Source of the DNA: Mesorhizobium muleiense
GTDB lineage: Bacteria; Pseudomonadota; Alphaproteobacteria; Rhizobiales; Rhizobiaceae
Direction of reading: 5' to 3'
Assembly (NCBI RefSeq): GCF_900099905.1
Contig: NZ_FNEE01000002.1
Coordinates: 434,001-498,000, forward strand
DNA length: 64,000 nucleotides
Shown here: positions 59,252-64,000 of the stretch, one piece after another
How the letters are laid out: every line of letters begins with the position of its first letter
Position numbering within the stretch: position 1 is the first letter of the stretch
Made by a program: the position numbers and the translations under genes
The notes under the pieces: generated by a model
What the model was told of the DNA's origin: nothing
The model's input: only the letters and a program-made list of their open reading frames with translations
Database searches by the model: none

Positions 59252-61434
59252 CTGCGCATGGCGATCTCCTCTGTAGCCATTGTTCGCTGCCCGTCGGCCT
59301 GCGCCCGATGGAGCGCAGGCTCAACGGTGAGGCTTGCGCGTTCTGCTGCTACGGCTGTTGCATCGCCTTTCAGGTGAAGAGCGGCAGACACGAAGAGTGG
59401 GAAGCCGCCTGGCTTCTGATCCAGCTCGGCGTGGGAGGCTTTCTGTCGATGAATATCATGATGTTCAGCCTCCTCCTCTATTCGGATGCGTTCGCCGGCG
59501 TCGATGCGGCCGTGCTGCCGTGGATTCACCTTTTGCTCTGGATCTTCGCGACGCCGGCGGTGGTGATTCTCGGCGGACCCTATCTGCGCGAACTGTGGCT
59601 CAATGGCATACAGGGACGAGTGACGTCGTCGGCACTCATCGTGATTGGCGTCGCTGCCGCTTACCTCTATTCGGCATTTGCTGTGTTCGAGGGCAGCACG
59701 CATGTCTATTTCGACACCGCCGTGATGGTGTTGATGCTGTTCACCGTTGGCCGCTATCTCGAGGCTGTTGGCCGCGCCAGGGCGGCGCGCGACCTCGAAC
59801 CTCTTCTGGCCGCAGAAAGCGAGAGCGCGACCGTGGTCGATGGCGCAGCAGAGATCCGCCGTCCGGTGCGGGAGGTATCGGCCGGCATGCTGGTGCGGGT
59901 CCGGCCAGGCGAGCGCATTCCGGTCGACGGCATGGTTGTCGAGGGCGAATCGAACACCGATGAAGCCGTGATTACCGGAGAAAGCCGGCAAGTGACCAAG
60001 GGCGCCGGCTCCAAGGTGATTGCCGGCAGTATCAATATCGACGGCCCGCTCCTGATCCAATGCAGCGGTGACGGAACTGCAACCCGCTGGGCGCGGATTT
60101 GCCGGTCGGTGCGCGAAGCGCTGGGCCGTCGCAGTCCAACCCAACGCCTTGCCGATCGCGTCGTTGGCGTGTCCGTGCCGCTCGTCCTCGCCCTCGGCGG
60201 GCTGACGATTGTTTACTGGGCGCAGTCATTGCCGTTCGATCGGGCGTTGCTGATTGGCCTCTCGGTCCTGGTGGTTGCCTGTCCTTGTGCCGTCGGCCTC
60301 GCTGCTCCGATGGCGACATCACTCGGCATCGGCCGGTTGGCACGGCACGGCTGCCTGGTCCGCGACCCCGGCGTGCTCGAGACCCTCGCTCGTGTCCGGT
60401 TGCTCGCCTTCGACAAGACCGGCACTCTGACGGCGGGCAAAGCGCGCCTCGTCGGCGTCGACTGCCAGGAGGTCGGCATCGACGAAGTACTGGCGCGCGC
60501 CGCCGGTCTGGAGCGCCTTTCCGAGCATGGTCTGGCGCGGGCCATCGCGGCAGCCGCCGCTCAGCGCGGTATCACGCCGCTCGTCACCCGCGATGTCCGG
60601 ACGGTTCCCGGCCGTGGCATCCGCGGCAGTGCCGAAGGCCGGCCCATAGCGGCAGGGAACGGCAGATTGATGAATGATCTGGGCTGGCCGCTTCCCCCGT
60701 CGCTGACTGAGCGTGCGCGGTCGCTGGAGGCGAGCGGTCATTCGGTGGTCTATGTCGGTTGGGGCGAGCAGGTTCACGCCGTGCTGTCGCTCGATGATTC
60801 ACCGCTTCCCGAGGCTCAGGCCGCGATCGCGGCCCTGCGTGAGCGCGGGCTCGACGCCACGCTGTTGACCGGCGACTTGGCGCAAGCGGCGGAGCGGATC
60901 GCGGCCCTGGTCGGGATCAAGGACGTCCAAGCGGACCTTTCGCCGGAGGCCAAACGGCTGGCCCTGGATCGGCTCCGCCATGACCACGGTTCGGTGGCGA
61001 TGGTCGGCGATGGACTGAATGACGGGCCGGTCCTGGCCGCCGCAGATGTCGGTATTGCCGTCGGCTCCGCCACCGATCTCGCCCGCGAGACTGCGGCGCT
61101 CGTGCTGCCTGCGGACGGATTGTGGATGCTGCCCTGGATCGTCGACGTGGCCCGCGCGGTCCGCAGGACCATCTTGACCAACCTTATGTGGGCGTTCGGC
61201 TACAACCTCGTCGCGCTGACGTTCGCAGCATTCGGACTTCTGCAGCCAATCCTTGCGGCGGCGGTCATGGCCGGCTCGAGCATCCTAGTGGTGGTGAATT
61301 CGCTGCGGCTGGAGCAGCTGCCCGACCCTGTTCCAGCGCTGATCCCGGAGCAACGATCCGGCACCAAGGCGGAGCGTGCCCGCCATACTGTCGGCGCTTC
61401 GGTCATGGCTGGCTCGGCCGTCGAGCGGAGCTGA
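59248..61434 (+). CDS. Copper-transporting P1B-type ATPase, CcoI/FixI type
   Basis: 728 residues. The Cys-rich N-terminus (CSHC at 9-12, then CAFCCYGCC at 30-38) is the CcoI version of a metal-binding domain. The membrane CPC motif (VACPCAVGLAAP) lies near residue 345, the phosphorylation site DKTGTLTAGK near 389, and the hinge VGDGLNDGPVLAAADVGIAVG near 587. CcoI supplies copper for the CuB centre of cbb3 oxidases. The ATG at 59248 overlaps the TauE-like gene stop; the longer upstream frame is not coding. Last gene of the operon. Confidence 0.92.
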   Translation: MTAHGDLLCSHCSLPVGLRPMERRLNGEACAFCCYGCCIAFQVKSGRHEEWEAAWLLIQLGVGGFLSMNIMMFSLLLYSDAFAGVDAAVLPWIHLLLWIFATPAVVILGGPYLRELWLNGIQGRVTSSALIVIGVAAAYLYSAFAVFEGSTHVYFDTAVMVLMLFTVGRYLEAVGRARAARDLEPLLAAESESATVVDGAAEIRRPVREVSAGMLVRVRPGERIPVDGMVVEGESNTDEAVITGESRQVTKGAGSKVIAGSINIDGPLLIQCSGDGTATRWARICRSVREALGRRSPTQRLADRVVGVSVPLVLALGGLTIVYWAQSLPFDRALLIGLSVLVVACPCAVGLAAPMATSLGIGRLARHGCLVRDPGVLETLARVRLLAFDKTGTLTAGKARLVGVDCQEVGIDEVLARAAGLERLSEHGLARAIAAAAAQRGITPLVTRDVRTVPGRGIRGSAEGRPIAAGNGRLMNDLGWPLPPSLTERARSLEASGHSVVYVGWGEQVHAVLSLDDSPLPEAQAAIAALRERGLDATLLTGDLAQAAERIAALVGIKDVQADLSPEAKRLALDRLRHDHGSVAMVGDGLNDGPVLAAADVGIAVGSATDLARETAALVLPADGLWMLPWIVDVARAVRRTILTNLMWAFGYNLVALTFAAFGLLQPILAAAVMAGSSILVVVNSLRLEQLPDPVPALIPEQRSGTKAERARHTVGASVMAGSAVERS

Positions 61435-61443
61435 GCCTCTCCT

Positions 61444-61535
61444 TCAACCAAACACGTCGCGTGAAGGCGTCGTACCAGCCTTCCGCCGCGCGCCGCCTGG
61501 CGGCGGACCCCGGAGTTTTCCTCGGCCTTGCCGTC
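61444..61535 (-). pseudogene. Remnant of the 3' end of an fccB-like gene
   Basis: This minus-strand stretch repeats, at roughly 85 to 90 percent by eye, the last 90 bases or so of the flavocytochrome gene at 63564 (the codons for EVRRQAA...WYDAFTHDVFG and the stop). A 2-base loss (ACGTCG-CGTGAAGG versus ACGTCGTGCGTGAAGG) breaks the frame, and no upstream coding part remains. Confidence 0.7.
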
Positions 61536-61573
61536 GACAGCGGCTTCATGGCACGGACAATCGCTCAATCCAG

Positions 61574-62155
61574 CTATGCAGCGGCTGCCGGCTCTTGCTC
61601 GACGCAGATGGTGCGGCTGTCGGCTTCGGAAAGGGGTTCGTCGAGCAGGCCGCAATGGTGCGGCGTCCGGGACGATAGCCGGACGCGGACGCGAAAATGC
61701 CAGCATGAGAGACAGGCGCCGAACGCGCGGCCATTGTTGCGGGCGATTGAGTTCCTAAGGGTGCGCCTGAGTCCGTCAAGCAGCTTCGCCACATTGCCGT
61801 CGGTTGCCTGCTCGATGTCCGTGGCGACGATGCGCAGGGGATCGCGCGCCAGTGCATGTTCCGCCTTCGGAGTGAGTGCGAACTCGACCGAACGCCCGTC
61901 GCGCGCGCTTGGACCCCGCGACACATAGCCCTTGTACTCAAGGGAGGCCAGCGTCCGCGACACCGTGCCCCGCGTCGAAGCAAGATAGTCGGCAAGCGCC
62001 GCTGGCGTGCGCGAGAAACGGTTGGCGCGCGCGAGATACCTGAGCGCGTCCCACTGAGCGGGATTGAGCCGCCCGGACTGCTCGCCCGAGCGGGCGAGGC
62101 GCTCCAGCCGGTCGATCAGATGGGCGGCTTCGAGAGCCTCTGGCGAGACAGGCAT
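61574..62155 (-). CDS. MarR-family regulator with Cys/His-rich C-terminal tail
   Basis: 193 residues. Winged helix-turn-helix at about residues 25-100 (LNPAQWDALRYLARANRFSRTPAALADYLASTRGTVSRTLASLEYKGYVSRGPSARDGRSVEFALT). Unlike ordinary MarR proteins, the C-terminus adds GACLSCWHFR and THHCGLLDEPLS: CxxC, three His and a further Cys, which could bind Zn or an Fe-S cluster. AGGAG precedes the ATG. It is divergent from the protoglobin gene with a 19-bp palindrome between them, so it probably controls that gene by sensing metal, NO or redox state (inference). Confidence 0.85.
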   Translation of the reverse strand: MPVSPEALEAAHLIDRLERLARSGEQSGRLNPAQWDALRYLARANRFSRTPAALADYLASTRGTVSRTLASLEYKGYVSRGPSARDGRSVEFALTPKAEHALARDPLRIVATDIEQATDGNVAKLLDGLRRTLRNSIARNNGRAFGACLSCWHFRVRVRLSSRTPHHCGLLDEPLSEADSRTICVEQEPAAAA

Positions 62156-62199
62156 GATTGCTCCTAATCAGTGTTGACCGGCTTGGATTCGCGCTGCAG

Positions 62200-62218
62200 T
62201 AATAGCTAGTAGCAATTA
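62200..62218. promoter_or_regulatory. Candidate MarR operator
   Basis: TAATAGCTA-G-TAGCAATTA: a 19-bp near-perfect palindrome (8 of 9 pairs) in the MarR/protoglobin divergent promoter, 27 bases before the protoglobin ATG. Confidence 0.6.
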
Positions 62219-62245
62219 TCTCGGCAAGCCCAAGGAGGACATTCC

Positions 62246-62839
62246 ATGACGACCAGTTCCATTCCGGGTTACCGGCTCGGCGATACGACGCTGCCCAAGT
62301 CGCCGCTCACGAAAGACGATCTCGCGACGCTCAAGACAACGCTGCTCTTCGGAGACGCGGACGTCGCCGCGCTGCGCCAGGCGCACGGCGTCGTCGAGGA
62401 TCAAGTCGAAGCCATCCTCGACGTCTGGTACGGGTTCGTCGGCAGCACGCCGCACCTCCTCGCCTATTTCAGCGACGCCAAGACGCATCAGCCGTTGGGC
62501 GCCTATCTCGATGCGGTGCGCAAGCGCTTCGGCCAATGGATCCTCGACACCTGCCGGGCTGACTACGACGAGGCATGGCTTGCCTGGCAGGACGAGATCG
62601 GCCGCCGCCATCACCGCTCCGGCAAGAACAGGACAGACGGGGTCTCGGCAGCGCCCCATATCCCCATGCGCTACGTGCTCGCGCTCGCCGTTCCGATCTC
62701 GGTCACCATGAAGCCGTTCCTCGCCAAGAAGGGGCATGCGTCCGCCGAGGTCGAAGCGATGCACGCCGCCTGGAGCAAGGCCGTGTTGCTGCAGGCCATT
62801 CTGTGGTCGAGGCCCTATGCGAGGGAGGGAGACTTTTGA
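62246..62839 (+). CDS. Protoglobin
   Basis: 197-residue single-domain haem protein. The family start IPGYRLGD (residues 6-13), LLFGDADVAALRQAHGVVED and the proximal His in AWQDEIGRRHHRSG (near residue 120) mark the protoglobin/globin-coupled sensor globin fold; PHIPMRYVLALAVPI is the last core helix. Protoglobins bind O2, CO or NO. AAGGAGG lies 7 bases before the ATG. The stop overlaps the start of the next gene by one base, so they form an operon. Confidence 0.9.
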   Translation: MTTSSIPGYRLGDTTLPKSPLTKDDLATLKTTLLFGDADVAALRQAHGVVEDQVEAILDVWYGFVGSTPHLLAYFSDAKTHQPLGAYLDAVRKRFGQWILDTCRADYDEAWLAWQDEIGRRHHRSGKNRTDGVSAAPHIPMRYVLALAVPISVTMKPFLAKKGHASAEVEAMHAAWSKAVLLQAILWSRPYAREGDF

Positions 62840-63304
62840 TGGCGCAACTCCGTCCGGCGCCGGACTGGCAGATCGCCCGTTGGCTCAACGCTCCCTCGCC
62901 GCTGGCAGAACTTCGCGGCAAGGTTGTGTTCGCGGTGGCGTTCCAGATTCTGTGTCCCGGTTTGCGTTAGTCACGGCCTGCCGCAAGCTGTCCGGGCGGG
63001 CGACGCGTTCCCCGAGAACGATCTCGCCGTGATCGGCCTGTACACCGTGTTCGAGCATCACGAAGCGCAAGGAACGCGCGCTGCGCTCGCGGCCCTGCAT
63101 GAGTGTCGCATCACCTTCCCCGTGGGCATCGATGCGCAGGATCCGGGCAGCGAGGGTCCACAGACCATGCGCGCCTATGGCATGCAGGGCACGCCGACAA
63201 CGCTTCTAATCGACCGGCGCGGATATTTGCACATTCACAAGTTCGGCCGTCTTGATGACATGCGTCTCGGTGCTGCGATCGCGACACTCATCGGGATACG
63301 CTGA
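62839..63304 (+). pseudogene. Thioredoxin-like (TlpA/AhpC-type) gene broken by a +1 frameshift
   Basis: The first part (MAQLRPAPDWQIARWLNAPS...VVFAVAFQILCPG) and the second part (CVSHGLPQAVRAGDAFPENDLAVIGLYTVFEHH...GTPTTLLIDRRG) join into one 154-aa thioredoxin-fold protein if one T is taken from the TTT run at 62961-62963. The junction restores a CPGC redox motif. The total of 466 bases is 3 x 155 + 1. It is either a recent pseudogene or a sequencing error. Start ATG 62839 overlaps the protoglobin stop, so it belongs to that operon. Confidence 0.8.
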
Positions 63305-63563
63305 CACCGAGGCGCGCGGGCGAAGCAAAACCGAATGCCGGATGTGATGACGAGGGATGCCGCATCGCTGGCCAGGCCCACGCATAACCTTACCCTTTCC
63401 GACAGGGCCGCAGTACGTCCGTCACGACACGAACAGCGGGACACGTTGCGGCGCGGGTTGAGCATGACACGGTGTGGATTCCATCATCTTGTCCATGGCC
63501 CGCCTTGCCCCGTGTCGTCGTGCCTGGACCGCCTCGGCGGTTGGCCTCACTTGGCAACGGTGA

Positions 63564-64000
63564 TCAACCAAACACGTCGTGCGTGAAGGCGTCATACCAG
63601 CCTTCCGCCGCGCGCGCAGCCTGCCGGCGGACCTCGGAGCTTTCCTCGACCTTGCTGACGAAGCTGATGACGCTCTTGAGCTTCCCGTCGACGGGTTTGA
63701 AGCTGATGGCGTTGCTGAACGCATCGTCGGGGGCGAGATAGGTGTAGCAGGTGTTGAACAAATGCGCCGGGAAACGCGCTGATCCGGTGAGATCGGCCGC
63801 GATGGCAAAGGCGCAGGCTTTGGCTTGGCTGTTGGCGCAGAAGGCGGATTTCGGCATATCCCCGCCGATGATCGCATCACCGACCAGATGGACGCCGGGC
63901 TGCAGCGCCGATTCGAAGGTGACCGGATCGACCGGACACCAGCCCGACCGATTGGCGAGCCCCGCCTGCTGCGCCAAGCGTCCGGCCATTTGCGCCGGGA
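63564..64000 (-). CDS. Flavocytochrome c sulfide dehydrogenase flavoprotein subunit, C-terminal part
   Basis: The frame is open to the window edge; about 145 residues are seen. Features of the FccB/sulfide:quinone-reductase-like group: GWCPVDPVTFESALQPGVHLVGDAIIGGDMPKSAFCANSQAKACAFAI (FAD-binding GDA) and the C-terminal FCSD domain NTCYTYLAPDDAFSNAISFKP...WYDAFTHDVFG. Such proteins oxidise sulfide and pass electrons to a cytochrome c. The N-terminal FAD and active-site Cys lie outside the window. The last 90 bases recur as a remnant at 61444-61535. Confidence 0.85.
   Translation of the reverse strand, partial: PAQMAGRLAQQAGLANRSGWCPVDPVTFESALQPGVHLVGDAIIGGDMPKSAFCANSQAKACAFAIAADLTGSARFPAHLFNTCYTYLAPDDAFSNAISFKPVDGKLKSVISFVSKVEESSEVRRQAARAAEGWYDAFTHDVFG

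Noticed and set aside
61122..61928. Plus-strand frame overlapping the CcoI 3' end and the MarR gene
   Set aside because: No ribosome-binding site, no recognisable domain, and it lies antisense to MarR.

Overview
The window is a 64 kb piece of a GC-rich alphaproteobacterial chromosome, most likely Mesorhizobium or a close Phyllobacteriaceae relative. Three things suggest this: the order purL-bolA-grxD, rpsD, murI, trmJ, icd, alaS, recA and the suf operon; Rhizobiales-type palindromic intergenic repeats; and vitamin B6 catabolic proteins that match, from memory, the enzymes characterised in Mesorhizobium loti MAFF303099. No database search was possible, so family names rest on motifs and remembered sequences.

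Layout. (1) 1-4260: housekeeping purL (5'-truncated), bolA, grxD, an MFS drug exporter and a small secreted protein. (2) 4361-24022: a vitamin B6 (pyridoxine/pyridoxamine/pyridoxal) degradation island. It encodes pyridoxal 4-dehydrogenase, pyridoxamine-pyruvate aminotransferase, 4-pyridoxolactonase, a BMP-type ABC importer, an NMT1/THI5-type ABC importer, an FHMPC dehydrogenase, a GST, a RidA protein, an LVIVD beta-propeller, a gentisate/salicylate-dioxygenase-type cupin, two GMC flavoenzymes (a probable 4-pyridoxate dehydrogenase and pyridoxine 4-oxidase) and a GntR/FCD regulator. (3) 24096-47636: core genes, namely an IMPase-family phosphatase, ttcA, rpsD, a small DUF3008-like protein, murI, trmJ, icd, alaS, recA, a PfkB kinase, a TfoX-like protein, a GFA protein, the SUF iron-sulfur operon with a candidate Irr box, a hydrolase and tyrS. 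(4) 47940-64000: a respiratory accessory region. On the minus strand lie SCO1, an 80-aa protein, a 5-aminolevulinate synthase and a GroEL paralogue with a His-rich tail. Divergently transcribed are a cupredoxin-like protein, a Tat metallophosphoesterase, a cytochrome c, CcoN, a three-haem CcoO-CcoP fusion, four tiny membrane proteins, a TauE-like protein and a CcoI copper ATPase. After these come a MarR regulator, a protoglobin, a frameshifted thioredoxin-like gene and the 3' end of a flavocytochrome-c sulfide dehydrogenase gene.

How the genes work together. In the B6 island the three vitamers converge on pyridoxal, which goes to 4-pyridoxolactone, 4-pyridoxate, FHMPC and then a hydroxymethylpyridine dicarboxylate. 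The enzymes known from M. loti for the next steps (HMPDC decarboxylase, MHPC oxygenase, AAMS hydrolase) are absent from this window. In their place, in one operon with FHMPC dehydrogenase, are a ring-cleaving cupin dioxygenase, RidA, a GST and an LVIVD protein. I propose this as a possible undescribed gentisate/salicylate-like ring-opening branch of vitamin B6 catabolism. Repeated AACCAACTC/GGTTGAGTG elements upstream of the cupin operon and in the GMC/GntR divergent promoter suggest common control by the GntR protein.

The respiratory region looks like a self-contained unit for building a variant cbb3-type oxidase, with its own haem synthesis, copper delivery, copper ATPase and chaperonin, next to probable NO/O2 and sulfide functions.
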